Shown here piece by piece: positions 10,166 through 18,887 of a stretch of 64,000 nt of DNA. The position numbers and the translations under genes are program-made. How positions within the stretch are numbered: the stretch's first letter is position 1; each line of letters starts with the position of its first letter. This DNA is from PGYR01 sp034670025 (GTDB lineage Bacteria; Bacteroidota; Ignavibacteria; Kapaibacteriales; UBA2268), in assembly GCA_034670025.1 (NCBI GenBank), contig JAXMOE010000002.1, positions 124,001 to 188,000 on the forward strand, written 5' to 3'. The notes beneath the pieces were generated by a model. The model did no database searches and was not told the DNA's origin. It was given only the letters and a program-made list of their open reading frames with translations.

Positions 10166-10212
10166 AAAAGCATATTATTCTTAATATCAAAAAGCATATT
10201 AGTCTTAATATC
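10166..10212. repeat. 24-bp tandem duplication
   Basis: The string AAAAGCATATTATTCTTAATA and its continuation TC (10166-10188) is repeated at 10190-10212 with one mismatch. The repeat lies in the short gap between two small minus-strand genes, upstream of the 102-aa gene's start, where it could affect spacing or expression of that gene. Confidence 0.75.
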
Positions 10213-10215
10213 ATG

Positions 10216-10593
10216 TTAGATAAACATTAATAATATCAATAAACCAACTAAAGCAATATGCCAAAAGTAGTATATTATTTTAACTTTTTTTTGTGATATG
10301 TTTAAATAGACTTTTCCGTAGTTTTTTTTCGTGTATGAAATAGTTTTTTCAATTGCAATGAACATCACAAGTATATATACTAATAGAAACAGATTTTCTT
10401 CAGATTCATTTTCAAATTTGTATAAATTATATCTAAATATGAAAAAAATAAGAAAACTAAATTTAACGGCAATTAGTGAACCAAATCGAGCTCCCGAATA
10501 TGCTTTCCTATCCATCAAAAATGTCTTATAATCCTTATGATATAGATATACCAACAAATACATCTTACAGATAAAAACTTGAAATTTATTCAC
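10216..10593 (-). CDS. Small membrane protein, hypothetical, 125 aa
   Basis: The product has three likely membrane segments: around LIAVKFSFLIFFIF, around LFLLVYILVMFIAI, and a C-terminal one (IALVGLLILLMFI). Between them is a basic segment (SYTKKNYGKVY...KKVKIIYYF). I cannot assign a family. The start at 10593 lies inside the duplicated block that also covers the end of the neighbouring membrane-protein gene, so the first residues (MNKFQVFICKMYLLVYLY) derive from that block. A later start, for example the Met at KTFLMDRKAYSG, would remove them and may be the real one. Confidence 0.45.
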   Translation of the reverse strand: MNKFQVFICKMYLLVYLYHKDYKTFLMDRKAYSGARFGSLIAVKFSFLIFFIFRYNLYKFENESEENLFLLVYILVMFIAIEKTISYTKKNYGKVYLNISQKKVKIIYYFWHIALVGLLILLMFI

Positions 10594-10772
10594 AACTCTG
10601 CCTCACAAATCTTCCCCATATCCCCCTATCACCCCTCTAAAGCCACATCAGTCCTATCACCACGTTTCAAGTAGTAGATAACCAAAGCTGTGACTGCTAT
10701 GTTGGTGGCAATGATGGCGAAGACTGTTAATTGTGGTAAATAGTCTCCTTCTAATATTATTAATGGTGCCAT
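10558..10772. repeat. Segmental duplication, copy overlapping the intact gene end
   Basis: This is the partner of the block at 9579-9790. It includes ATACATCTTACA, TTGAAATTTATTCAC, GCCTCACAAATCTT and the last 144 bp of the intact membrane-protein gene. The two copies bracket roughly 770 bp that hold two small genes. Similarity ends abruptly at the GGTGCCAT box in both copies, consistent with a recombination breakpoint there. Confidence 0.7.
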
Positions 10773-11393
10773 TTGAAGGTTTACGTAAAAAGTCAGATAC
10801 CCATAAGGTACAAATGCAAAAAAGGAATTTGAAAAATATAAGATAACCAAAGCGGCAATGTAATACATCGGCTTAGTCATCCATTTAGTCATTATACTAA
10901 TTACACTCAATAAAGGGAATGAGAGAATTGGAATTAGTAAAGCAGTTAGCACTACTATTACAGAGTCTGAAAAGTTGAAATCTAACCAAACTCCTGATAT
11001 TGCTTGTACCGCTGGTAAAGCAATTAGAGTGCATGTAACCAAAAAGAAAAAACTGATGAAATTATACTTTATAACAAATAAAATCTTTGCAATAGAAGAG
11101 CTAAATGTTGAGATTTTCGAAAATCCAGTGTTGTGATTAGTTTTATTAAATACCCAATAGCTGAATGCAATTAGTAATACTGGCTGAAATATTGAAATAT
11201 AAACTTGAATAATCACTTTTAAAAAGTGTTCTACTGATTTATTCTCTGTTAAACTAAGGTCAGTAGCTGTTCCAAGTAATATAAATACTACTGATAACAA
11301 AGGAATCAGCACAGTCAATAGTATAAACTTTTTCGATTTGTTATTCTCTTTTTCAATTTCGTAAGCTGCTTTTATTTTGTCAATTGTTCCCAT
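10629..11393 (-). CDS. Multi-pass membrane protein, ABC-2 permease-like
   Basis: The 254-aa protein has a short charged cytoplasmic start (DKIKAAYEIEKENNKSKK) and about six hydrophobic segments: FILLTVLIPLLSVVFILLG, one near residues 60-85, then around ISFFFLVTCTLIALPAV, VIVVLTALLIPILSFPLL, YYIAALVILYFSNSFFAF and VFAIIATNIAVTALVIYYL. It ends in a basic-acidic tail. Six segments with a cytoplasmic N-terminus fit ABC-2-type permease subunits, but no ATPase gene is adjacent, so the call rests on topology alone. A fragment of a paralogue lies about 840 bp downstream, showing the gene has been duplicated. Confidence 0.5.
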   Translation of the reverse strand: MGTIDKIKAAYEIEKENNKSKKFILLTVLIPLLSVVFILLGTATDLSLTENKSVEHFLKVIIQVYISIFQPVLLIAFSYWVFNKTNHNTGFSKISTFSSSIAKILFVIKYNFISFFFLVTCTLIALPAVQAISGVWLDFNFSDSVIVVLTALLIPILSFPLLSVISIMTKWMTKPMYYIAALVILYFSNSFFAFVPYGYLTFYVNLQMAPLIILEGDYLPQLTVFAIIATNIAVTALVIYYLKRGDRTDVALEG

Positions 11394-11491
11394 AATCCTG
11401 CCCTGTGTTTCACGAAAAATAATTTATAGCTACAAATATAATTAGATTTTGCTACCCTACAAGTAGTTTTAAATCTTCCCCCGATTTTTAT

Positions 11492-11499
11492 TATCTTTG
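11492..11499 (+). promoter_or_regulatory. Possible -7 box upstream of gltX
   Basis: TATCTTTG matches the TAnnTTTG -7 consensus used by the primary sigma factor of Bacteroidota and relatives, and lies about 62 bp before the gltX start. A T-rich tract about 21 bp upstream is a weak candidate for the -33 element. This is a motif match only. Confidence 0.35.
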
Positions 11500-11561
11500 T
11501 TATTACACAAAACGTAGAAATGCGAAAAAATAGATAAATAAATCAAACGGAATAATTTAAG

Positions 11562-13013
11562 ATGTCAACTAGAGTAAGATTTGCTCCATCACCAACTGGC
11601 TACCTTCACGTAGGTGGGCTAAGAACAGCTTTGTATAATTACCTTTTTGCCAAAAGCACTGGCGGCACTATGGTGCTAAGAATTGAGGACACAGACAGAA
11701 CGAGATTTGTGGAAGATTCGCAGAAGAACTTAATCGAATCACTGAAGTGGTGCGGAATTGAGTTCGACGAAGGACCAGAGCAGGGCGGTGATTATGGGCC
11801 ATATATCCAATCCGAGAGATTCGATTTGTACTCTAAGTACGCTCAAGAGTTGATTGACAATGGCTCAGCTTACTATGCTTTCGACACTTCGGAAGAGCTG
11901 ACAGCTATGCGTGAAAGACAAATGGCTGCCGGAGTTGCTCCTAAGTATGACCGCTCAACTATGAAGAGCCAATACACTTTGGGCGAAGAGAAGACTAAGG
12001 AAATGTTAGAGCAAGGCGTAGAGCACGTAGTTAGATTAAAAGTTCCGCACGAAGAAATAAAGTATGAAGATTTGATTCGTGGTAAAGTTACTGTGAACGG
12101 TAAAGATGTGGATGACCAGATTTTACTGAAATCTGATGGCTTCCCGACTTATCACTTGGCGAATGTGGTAGATGACCACCTTATGAATATCACTCACGTT
12201 ATACGTGGGGAAGAGTGGTTACCGTCAGTTCCTAAGCACGTATTGCTTTACAGAGCATTCGGTTGGGAAATGCCGAACTTGGCTCACTTGCCTTTGCTGT
12301 TAAATCAGAATAAGCAGAAATTAAGTAAGAGACACGGCGACGTTGCGGTAGAAGATTTTAAGCAAAATGGTTATTTTGCAGAAGCATTCACTAATTTCAT
12401 TGCTCTTCTGGGCTGGAACCCAAGTGGTGAAAGAGAGATTTACACTATGGGTGAGCTGATTGCTGGCTTCAACATAAAGAAAGTTAATAAGGGTGGAGCG
12501 ATATTCGATAGAAGAAAGTTGCTTTGGATGAATTCAGAATACTTGAAGTCAAAGCCATTGGGCGAACTTGCAGATAAGTTAATTCCAAAATTGGATGAAG
12601 ATGGCTGGAAGTATGAGAACAAGGAGTACGTTGAGCGAGTAGTTGGTTTGCTTCGTGAGCGTGTGAACTTTGTCGAAGAAATTCCTGAGTTTGGCGACTA
12701 TATGTTTGGCCCAATTCGTGAGTTCGACGAAAAATACAAAGCGAAACAATGGAAAGAAGGCACTTACGACTCTGTTAAACCACTAATTGACGAGTTGGAA
12801 AAGTTAGAAGATTGGACAGATGAGCCAATCCACAAAGTAGTAAAGGACTATGTAGATAGCTCTGGACTTGGATTCGGTAAGGTAATGAACCCACTTAGAT
12901 TAATGCTCACAGGTAAGTCAGTTGGTGCTAGTCTTACACTTACTATGGAACTATTGGGTAAAGAAGAAAGTTTTAAAAGAATAAATGACTTTATTGAATC
13001 AGAAAATGCTTAA
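11562..13013 (+). CDS. gltX: Glutamate--tRNA ligase
   Basis: This class I aminoacyl-tRNA synthetase charges tRNA with glutamate in the cytoplasm. The 483-aa product starts STRVRFAPSPTGYLHVGG, with the HIGH-type signature HVGG at residue 16, and carries the KMSKS-type signature KLSKRHGD at residue 253. Both are intact. The C-terminal anticodon-binding part is present and full length. The gene overlaps the start of the downstream lipoprotein gene (ATGCTTAA), so the two are probably co-transcribed. Whether it also charges tRNA-Gln depends on whether glnS or gatCAB exists elsewhere in the genome. Confidence 0.95.
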   Translation: MSTRVRFAPSPTGYLHVGGLRTALYNYLFAKSTGGTMVLRIEDTDRTRFVEDSQKNLIESLKWCGIEFDEGPEQGGDYGPYIQSERFDLYSKYAQELIDNGSAYYAFDTSEELTAMRERQMAAGVAPKYDRSTMKSQYTLGEEKTKEMLEQGVEHVVRLKVPHEEIKYEDLIRGKVTVNGKDVDDQILLKSDGFPTYHLANVVDDHLMNITHVIRGEEWLPSVPKHVLLYRAFGWEMPNLAHLPLLLNQNKQKLSKRHGDVAVEDFKQNGYFAEAFTNFIALLGWNPSGEREIYTMGELIAGFNIKKVNKGGAIFDRRKLLWMNSEYLKSKPLGELADKLIPKLDEDGWKYENKEYVERVVGLLRERVNFVEEIPEFGDYMFGPIREFDEKYKAKQWKEGTYDSVKPLIDELEKLEDWTDEPIHKVVKDYVDSSGLGFGKVMNPLRLMLTGKSVGASLTLTMELLGKEESFKRINDFIESENA

Positions 13014-13467
13014 TAAGTTATTAATATCAGTATTGTGTTTGATAACACTTGGTTGCTCCAGCGTTGAATATAGCAGCTGCATTAGCGAATCGCGACGTTC
13101 TGTTATCATCAGTTGGGGAGACTATGATATGCAGAACAACAAGGTGATTCATGGCTATGCTGTCACTACTGATATGAAAGTTTATAGTTTAGCGAGTCTG
13201 CGAGACAGCACTATGGGCGAACCAATTATGCAAGCAAGCGATTCAGTATATTGTGCAATGACTGAAAAGCTATGGGAAACTATTTTAGAAGTTCAAACAC
13301 TCAATGTGCCAGCAGACACGGTAAGGTTCATTCGATATTCGAACCCAAAGAACAAAGTTAGCGTCAATGGACTTTGGAATAATAAATTAAAAGCGATTGG
13401 CAGTAAGGAATACAGAGAAGTTTTTAGTATATTGAATACTATATCACCCGTAAAATTTGAAGAATAG
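13006..13467 (+). CDS. Lipoprotein, hypothetical, 153 aa
   Basis: I chose the ATG at 13006, which overlaps the gltX stop, because it gives a textbook lipoprotein signal: MLNKLLISVLCLITLGC with the lipobox LGCS. An upstream in-frame start at 12985 would add seven residues encoded inside gltX. The mature part is about 135 residues, mixed alpha/beta, with a WGDYD segment. I recognise no family. It is probably anchored in the inner or outer membrane facing the periplasm. The next gene, a sigma-54 activator, starts 5 nt later, so gltX, this gene and the regulator look like one transcription unit. Confidence 0.7.
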   Translation: MLNKLLISVLCLITLGCSSVEYSSCISESRRSVIISWGDYDMQNNKVIHGYAVTTDMKVYSLASLRDSTMGEPIMQASDSVYCAMTEKLWETILEVQTLNVPADTVRFIRYSNPKNKVSVNGLWNNKLKAIGSKEYREVFSILNTISPVKFEE

Positions 13468-13472
13468 AATAA

Positions 13473-14870
13473 ATGAAAGTTTTAATAGCAGATGACAATC
13501 CAGATTTTTGTTCAACTATTTCTGACATAGTACAGGGTTTCGGTTACGAAACAATAATGTGCAATGACCCAGAAACAGCTATAAATCACTTAGATGAGAG
13601 TAATAAAGAAATTGCTCTTGCCTTACTCGACATTGAATTTGGACCGTCGGTTGAAAAAACTGGATTAGATATATTAGAACATTCGAGGAAAAAATATCCC
13701 TCAATTCCTGTTGTGATGATTTCTGGAAAGGGGTCAATTGAGACTGCTGTAAAAGCAACAAAACTTGGTGCAGTCAATTTTATTGAGAAAAGTGTAGTAA
13801 GTAAAGACAAGATAAAAGAAGTGCTGGAAAGTGCCATAAGCAAGGCCGAAGCTAAGGGAGAAACGAAAGAGATTTTAAACTTCCTAAAAATGCACGGACT
13901 AATTGGTAACAGCCCAGCAATGATAGAGCTTGGTGATCAGATTATCAGATTTGGTAGAACTGACCTGAATATATTGGTAACAGGGGAGACGGGGACAGGT
14001 AAAAAGTTAGTCGCTAAGGCAATACACGGGGTTTCTCGTAGGACTAAGAACTCTATCGTTACCGTTGATATACCAAACATTCCGAAAGAATTATTCCAAA
14101 GTGAACTATTCGGACACATCAAAGGTGCGTTCTCTGGTGCTACTGAAACTAAGCGTGGTTTGTTCCACAAAGCGGATAGAGGCACATTATTCTTGGACGA
14201 GATTGGCGATATGCCACTCGATTTGCAGAGTAATTTGCTAATACCAATTGAGGAACGTCAAGTACGTAAAGTCGGTTCCGTAGAAAGTGAAGATGTAGAT
14301 GTGCGTATAGTTTCTGCTACAGATAAAAACTTAGTGCAAGAAATGAAGGACGGTACTTTCAGAGAACCGTTGTACCATAGGTTGCGTGAGTGCGAAATCT
14401 ATATTCCACCACTAAGAGAAAGGAAAGAAGACATTCCTGAAATAGTGGATTACTATTTGAAAATCCACAATGACAACTTTAGCGAAAACAAGGTGTTCTC
14501 ACCTGCTGCTGTAGAATTTATGACAGAACAGCTGTGGAACGGTAATGTCAGAGAATTAGCCAGTTTAGTTCGAGTAATATTGCAGACAGTGAAAAGTGAA
14601 GAGATAGAAGTTAATGACGTACACAAAATGCTGAGGTCAAGTTCTTCAGCTCCCGTTGTTGATTCTAACACGGAAACATTCCTTTCGTCCGACAGAACTC
14701 TCAAAGAGGATTTGCAGCAAGTGGATAAGCGAAAGATTGAATCGACTTTGGAACGTTGCAAAGGTAACGTAAGTAAATCTGCTGCTCAGCTTGATATTAG
14801 CCGTGAGACATTACACAATAAGATTCGCAAGTACGAGATAGACGTACAACAATACCGAAAGAAAAAATAA
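13473..14870 (+). CDS. Sigma-54-dependent response regulator (NtrC family)
   Basis: The 465-aa protein has the three domains of NtrC-type activators. The N-terminal receiver has the acidic pair in LIADDN, the phospho-acceptor in LLDIEFG and the conserved lysine in FIEKS. The AAA+ domain (about 145-370) has Walker A GETGTGKK and Walker B LFLDEIGDMP. Its sigma-54-contact loop reads GAFSGA, a Thr-to-Ser variant of GAFTGA. The C-terminal Fis-type helix-turn-helix includes SKSAAQLDISRETLHNKI. In the usual FRxDLYYRL motif Asp is replaced (FREPLYHRL), and the PGNVREL motif has N for P. When phosphorylated it should activate RpoN promoters. No partner kinase is adjacent. Neighbouring glycosyltransferases suggest, but do not show, an envelope regulon. 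Confidence 0.9.
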   Translation: MKVLIADDNPDFCSTISDIVQGFGYETIMCNDPETAINHLDESNKEIALALLDIEFGPSVEKTGLDILEHSRKKYPSIPVVMISGKGSIETAVKATKLGAVNFIEKSVVSKDKIKEVLESAISKAEAKGETKEILNFLKMHGLIGNSPAMIELGDQIIRFGRTDLNILVTGETGTGKKLVAKAIHGVSRRTKNSIVTVDIPNIPKELFQSELFGHIKGAFSGATETKRGLFHKADRGTLFLDEIGDMPLDLQSNLLIPIEERQVRKVGSVESEDVDVRIVSATDKNLVQEMKDGTFREPLYHRLRECEIYIPPLRERKEDIPEIVDYYLKIHNDNFSENKVFSPAAVEFMTEQLWNGNVRELASLVRVILQTVKSEEIEVNDVHKMLRSSSSAPVVDSNTETFLSSDRTLKEDLQQVDKRKIESTLERCKGNVSKSAAQLDISRETLHNKIRKYEIDVQQYRKKK

Positions 14871-14903
14871 TTCCGATTTTACAATTAGTTGGCGTCGCCT
14901 ATT

Positions 14904-15662
14904 ATGAAATTATCAGCAGTTATTATAGCTTATAATGAAGAAGAAAAAATAGGACTATGCCTTGACTCACTTGCCACCGTGGCAGATGAGCTAATAGTTG
15001 TCGATTCCCACTCTACTGACCGAACAGTCGAAATATGCCAAACCAAGGGTGCATCAGTCGTCAGTCAAGAATTTTTGGGTTATATTGAACAAAAGAATTT
15101 TGCCTTAGCCAAAGCTCAGTTTGAGTATGTCTTGTCTTTGGATGCAGATGAAGTGCTATCGGAAAAGCTAATAGACTCTATAAAAGAAATCAAGTCAAAC
15201 TCCACTCACGATGCTTACGAGTTCAACAGGTTGACAAACTTCTGTGGTAAGTGGATAAAGCATGGTGGGTGGTACCCAGACACAAAACTTAGATTGTGGA
15301 AGAAAGATTTGGGGGAATGGGCAGGCACTAACCCACATGACAAAGTAGTTCTAAATTCAAATTTAAATGTCAAAAAAATAGACGGCGATTTGCTGCATTA
15401 CTCCATTGACAGTATAGAACAACACATAGAGCAGATACAGAAATTTACCACAATTGCTGCTCAAGCAATGCACGAAAAAGGCAGAAAGAGCAGTCTGTTT
15501 AATGTTTTCTTCAATTCAACTTTCAAATTCATTCGTGATTATTTCATCAGAATGGGCTTCTTAGATGGCTTTTATGGCTATGTAATTGCAAAAAACTCTG
15601 CTTTTGCTAAGTATCTAAAATACCTCAAACTCTATCAGCTGAACAAACAGGCAAAGAAATGA
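14904..15662 (+). CDS. GT2 glycosyltransferase (WaaE/KdtX-like)
   Basis: The product of about 252 aa is a single GT-A fold domain starting MKLSAVIIAYNEEEKIG. It has DSHSTDRT in the nucleotide-binding region and SLDADEVL carrying the metal-binding DxD-like motif. The C-terminal portion, with its NPHDKV segment, is typical of LPS core beta-glucosyltransferases of the WaaE/KdtX group. I chose the ATG at 14904 over the TTG at 14889 because it begins exactly at the conserved first strand. The stop overlaps the next start (ATGA), so it is translationally coupled to the GT4 gene that follows. A cytoplasmic, membrane-associated role in LPS core or another surface glycan is likely. Confidence 0.85.
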   Translation: MKLSAVIIAYNEEEKIGLCLDSLATVADELIVVDSHSTDRTVEICQTKGASVVSQEFLGYIEQKNFALAKAQFEYVLSLDADEVLSEKLIDSIKEIKSNSTHDAYEFNRLTNFCGKWIKHGGWYPDTKLRLWKKDLGEWAGTNPHDKVVLNSNLNVKKIDGDLLHYSIDSIEQHIEQIQKFTTIAAQAMHEKGRKSSLFNVFFNSTFKFIRDYFIRMGFLDGFYGYVIAKNSAFAKYLKYLKLYQLNKQAKK

Positions 15663-16723
15663 AGCGTGTCTGTTTTGTAAACACAACAAAGTTTTGGGGA
15701 GGTGGAGAAAAGTGGCACTTCCAAAACGCAAAAGCTATGGCTGAGCATGGCCTTGAAGTCAGCTTTATTTTGAATGAAATGGGTGAGCTGAAAAGAAGAG
15801 TTTCAAATGCAAATATCAATCATTTTGAGGTGGATATAAAGCCATTTAGCTATTTCAACTTCATAAAAAACAGAAAAATTGCTGACTATCTTACAAAAAG
15901 AAAAGTAGAAGTTATGATAGTAAATGACTCACGCGATTTGAAAACTATTGCTATGATTTGTAGAAAGCTAAAAATTAGAGTGATATACAGGCGTGGTATA
16001 GCTCGACCAGTAAGATGGACTAATGCAAATAGATTTATTTACTCTGCTTTGGTATCCGATATTATATTTAATTCAATAGCCACAAAAGCTGCTTTTTTCA
16101 AAAATATAGATGAAGACAAAATACCCACAAAAAAGCATATACTATATAATAGTGTCGATGTGAAGAAATATGAAAACGGACAGAATAACTTAGATAAGGT
16201 AGTAATAGGAAACGCTTCTCGTTTGACCGAGCAGAAAGGGCTAAAGTATGTGATAGAACTTGCAGAAATGCTGAAGAAAGATAATATCAATGCTGTAATC
16301 AAGATAGCTGGAAAGGGAGAATTAGAGCAGAAGTTAAGTAGTGAGATAGAGGAAAAGCAGCTGGGAAATTATGTTGAATTGGTAGGCTTTTACGACGATG
16401 TACACGAATTTCTTAGTGGTCTCGATATATACCTTTGCAGCTCGGAGTACGAGGGATTTGGATACTCTATTGCAGAAGCGATGTTGCACGAACTTCCAGT
16501 AGTGGGATTTGATATTAGTAGTAACCCCGAAGTGATAATAAATAATGAAACTGGTTTGCTAGTTACTCCATTCAATGTTTTGGGAATGAAGAATGCTATT
16601 ATAAAACTGATTGAAAGCGATGAGTTGCGAATGAGCTACGGTAAAGCTGGATACAGATACGTTGCAGAAAATTTCAACAAAAAAAAGAGCTACGAAAAAT
16701 TGATTGAAATTATCAATCTATAA
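15659..16723 (+). CDS. GT4 glycosyltransferase
   Basis: The 354-aa GT-B fold enzyme starts with the acceptor-side segment FWGGGEKWHFQNAKAMAEHG and has a C-terminal donor-binding domain with GNASRLTEQKGLKYVIELA. Its catalytic-site pattern SSEYEGFGYSIAEAMLHELP contains the E-x7-E motif of GT4 retaining enzymes. It overlaps the preceding GT2 gene by 4 nt, so the two probably act on the same glycan, plausibly LPS core or oligosaccharide. Which nucleotide sugar it uses cannot be told. No acyltransferases, flippases or polymerases lie nearby. Confidence 0.87.
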   Translation: MKRVCFVNTTKFWGGGEKWHFQNAKAMAEHGLEVSFILNEMGELKRRVSNANINHFEVDIKPFSYFNFIKNRKIADYLTKRKVEVMIVNDSRDLKTIAMICRKLKIRVIYRRGIARPVRWTNANRFIYSALVSDIIFNSIATKAAFFKNIDEDKIPTKKHILYNSVDVKKYENGQNNLDKVVIGNASRLTEQKGLKYVIELAEMLKKDNINAVIKIAGKGELEQKLSSEIEEKQLGNYVELVGFYDDVHEFLSGLDIYLCSSEYEGFGYSIAEAMLHELPVVGFDISSNPEVIINNETGLLVTPFNVLGMKNAIIKLIESDELRMSYGKAGYRYVAENFNKKKSYEKLIEIINL

Positions 16724-16753
16724 TACATAGCTCAATTAATATTTTTATAAATT

Positions 16754-17164
16754 TTATACTGGTTGATTAATTACAGCAGCTTTTGGGTCTGGGCCATATT
16801 CGTTTGGTCCTTGGTCGCCTTCTTGAACAAAGAAAAATATAAGTACGATAGCAATTATAAATGCAATAAGCCATCCTACGAATGGTATAAAATTAATAAT
16901 TATCATTGCTACTATTAACCCTGCCCATGTTTTAGGCTTACCAATGTCTTGAAATCTTCGTGCAGCCACAGCTAAGCCAGGTACTAATACTGCTAATCCA
17001 TAAATTGCTGTAAGTATAAAATCAATTCCGATCATCCACTGTATTACTCCAATCACAATCGAAATAAGAACGTGAATTAAGGTAAACATCCAGAACTCTT
17101 TCCTTCTGGCTCTTCCTTCAAAGTTAGCATAATTGTCCCGTACAACTTTTAGATACCATTCCAT
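16754..17164 (-). CDS. DUF805 family membrane protein
   Basis: The 136-aa protein has the DUF805 layout. A short N-terminal amphipathic part ends with FEGRARRKEFWMF, and about four membrane segments follow with the conserved RRFQDIG loop between the second and third. The tail is hydrophilic and proline/glycine-rich (QGPNEYGPDP). The function of the family is not established. The gene is transcribed toward the GT4 gene and diverges from the GPP34 gene, with a 133-bp shared upstream region. Confidence 0.88.
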   Translation of the reverse strand: MEWYLKVVRDNYANFEGRARRKEFWMFTLIHVLISIVIGVIQWMIGIDFILTAIYGLAVLVPGLAVAARRFQDIGKPKTWAGLIVAMIIINFIPFVGWLIAFIIAIVLIFFFVQEGDQGPNEYGPDPKAAVINQPV

Positions 17165-17297
17165 AGTTAAATCCCTATAATTAATGTGAATTACTAATTA
17201 TTAACTTAACCAATGATTTAGTAATTTGCAAGTAGAAAAATTTGGCAACATAATTGCTTGTCATTAACTGAAGTATGAAATACAACGGAAATTAAAT

Positions 17298-17951
17298 ATG
17301 AACTTGTCAATATTAGAAAAGATAACATTGATTGCACTCGATGATAACACGGGGATTTGGGTTACTGATTCAATGAGGTTGAACTACGCTTTGTCGTGTG
17401 GGATTTTGTTTGAGCTTTTTGAATCAGGCGAAATAGACTTGAATAATGGTATCATCGAATTAACTAACAGTAAAAGTAATAAGAATTTGTTGCTCGAAAA
17501 CACCTTAGAGCTATTAAGTAATCTAAAAAATAAGAGTTTATTAAGCGTGGTTTATAAGGTTGCGAAATTAGCTAGTAGATCTAAAAATGAAATCTTAAAC
17601 GGACTTGTAGAAAAAGGAATATTAGAAACAAAAGAGCAAAATGGTACAACTATTTATCCAATGATTGATGGTTCTTATGAGAATGCTATTAAAGATGAGC
17701 TAATTGAAATTGCTCATAAATATAGTACTATAGATGAAAAAGACAATCTGTTTTTATTGAAGATTCTTGCAAACTGCAAGCTACAGCAAGAGGTATTTAG
17801 AAATGAAATGGATACAAAGAAATTAGTTGAAATAGTTGAAAATGCCAAGATTAGTAGTAATATTAATCATAAAACGAGTCAAGTTGTTAATCAGTTGGAA
17901 GATACTTTGAATAATTTGGTTGTTTCTGCTTCAACTATCAAAGTTTATTAG
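17298..17951 (+). CDS. GPP34 (GOLPH3)-family protein
   Basis: The 217-aa, mostly helical protein begins LSILEKITLIALDDNTG and continues with the A-L-S-C-G-I-L-F-E-L helix and a LVEKGILE turn. These features are typical of the GPP34 family, whose eukaryotic member binds phosphatidylinositol-4-phosphate on Golgi membranes and retains glycosyltransferases. Bacterial homologues have no settled role; an association with acidic lipids is usually assumed. It has no signal peptide, so it is cytoplasmic. Its stop is 2 nt from the convergent mazG stop. Confidence 0.75.
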   Translation: MNLSILEKITLIALDDNTGIWVTDSMRLNYALSCGILFELFESGEIDLNNGIIELTNSKSNKNLLLENTLELLSNLKNKSLLSVVYKVAKLASRSKNEILNGLVEKGILETKEQNGTTIYPMIDGSYENAIKDELIEIAHKYSTIDEKDNLFLLKILANCKLQQEVFRNEMDTKKLVEIVENAKISSNINHKTSQVVNQLEDTLNNLVVSASTIKVY

Positions 17952-17955
17952 AAAA

Positions 17956-18756
17956 CTAAGTATTTACTTTTGATTCTTCCCAAAGTAAATCCATTTCTTC
18001 TAAGCTCATGTCATCCATATCTTTGCCGGTATTCTTAGCAGTTGCTTCTATGTATTGAAATCTTCTAATGAATTTGTTGTTAGTGCTATTAAGAGCTTTC
18101 TCAGGTACTATTCCTTCGTGGCGAGCAGCATTGACAAGAGAGAAAAGTACATCACCAAACTCTTCTTCTTTTCGCTTGTCGGAACCGTTTGTTATTACTT
18201 CTTTTAGTTCATCTATTTCTTCGAATACCTTATCCCATACTCCACTTTTGTCATCCCAATCGAAGCCAACTTTCGATGCTTTGTGTTGTATTCTTTCGGC
18301 TTTTAGTAAAGAAGGTAGCCCTTTGGGTACACCGTCTAGAGCAGATAGCTTACCTTCTTTCTTTTTCAGAGTTTCCCAGTTTTGCACTACATCTTCGTCG
18401 CTTCTCACTTCAACGGATCCAAATACGTGAGGATGGCGATGAATCATTTTCTCATGTACTTCATTTATAATGTCAGAGATACTGAATGCACCCCGTTGTT
18501 CAGCTATCACACTATGCAGCAATACGTGTAATAAGACATCACCAAGTTCTTTGGCTAACTCTTTATCATCATTGTTTTCAATAGCATCTAATATTTCGTA
18601 ACTTTCTTCTATTGTCAAATGGGCTATGGATTCATTAGTTTGTTTCCTATCCCAAGGGCATTCATTTCTTAGTATTCTTACTAATTCCATAAACTTATCG
18701 AACCTTTGGCTTTCCGATGAATTAGCGTTTGGACGAGGAGGATCTATATTACTCAT
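17956..18756 (-). CDS. mazG: Nucleoside triphosphate pyrophosphohydrolase MazG
   Basis: MazG hydrolyses NTPs and dNTPs to monophosphates and pyrophosphate, cleaning the nucleotide pool and lowering ppGpp in some bacteria. The 266-aa product has two tandem MazG domains. The first carries EESYEILDAI...ELGDVLLHVLLHS, and the second EIDELKEVI...EEFGDVLFSLVNAARH. The E-x-x-E and E-x-x-D metal-binding patterns are intact in both. Length and order match the two-domain E. coli type. It is divergent from the enoyl-ACP-reductase-like gene and has a candidate -7 box at 18806-18813. Confidence 0.95.
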   Translation of the reverse strand: MSNIDPPRPNANSSESQRFDKFMELVRILRNECPWDRKQTNESIAHLTIEESYEILDAIENNDDKELAKELGDVLLHVLLHSVIAEQRGAFSISDIINEVHEKMIHRHPHVFGSVEVRSDEDVVQNWETLKKKEGKLSALDGVPKGLPSLLKAERIQHKASKVGFDWDDKSGVWDKVFEEIDELKEVITNGSDKRKEEEFGDVLFSLVNAARHEGIVPEKALNSTNNKFIRRFQYIEATAKNTGKDMDDMSLEEMDLLWEESKVNT

Positions 18757-18805
18757 GATACATTTGGGTTATTAAGGTATAAAAATTACATCTTTTTTAA
18801 TATTC

Positions 18806-18813
18806 CAAAGATA
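18806..18813 (-). promoter_or_regulatory. Possible -7 box upstream of mazG
   Basis: On the minus strand this reads TATCTTTG, a match to the TAnnTTTG -7 consensus. It sits 50 bp upstream of the mazG start, with a T-rich stretch about 19 bp further upstream in the -33 position. Motif evidence only. Confidence 0.35.
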
Positions 18814-18887
18814 AGGTTCTTAGAAATGAAAAAAAATTTTGTTAAATTAAAAAAAATAAAAATCAATACTTCTAAAAAGGTAAAGGA

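Noticed and set aside
18068..18470. Plus-strand frames of 93-120 aa over mazG
   Set aside because: They lie entirely within mazG on the other strand, and are low-complexity Ser/Leu-rich shadows.
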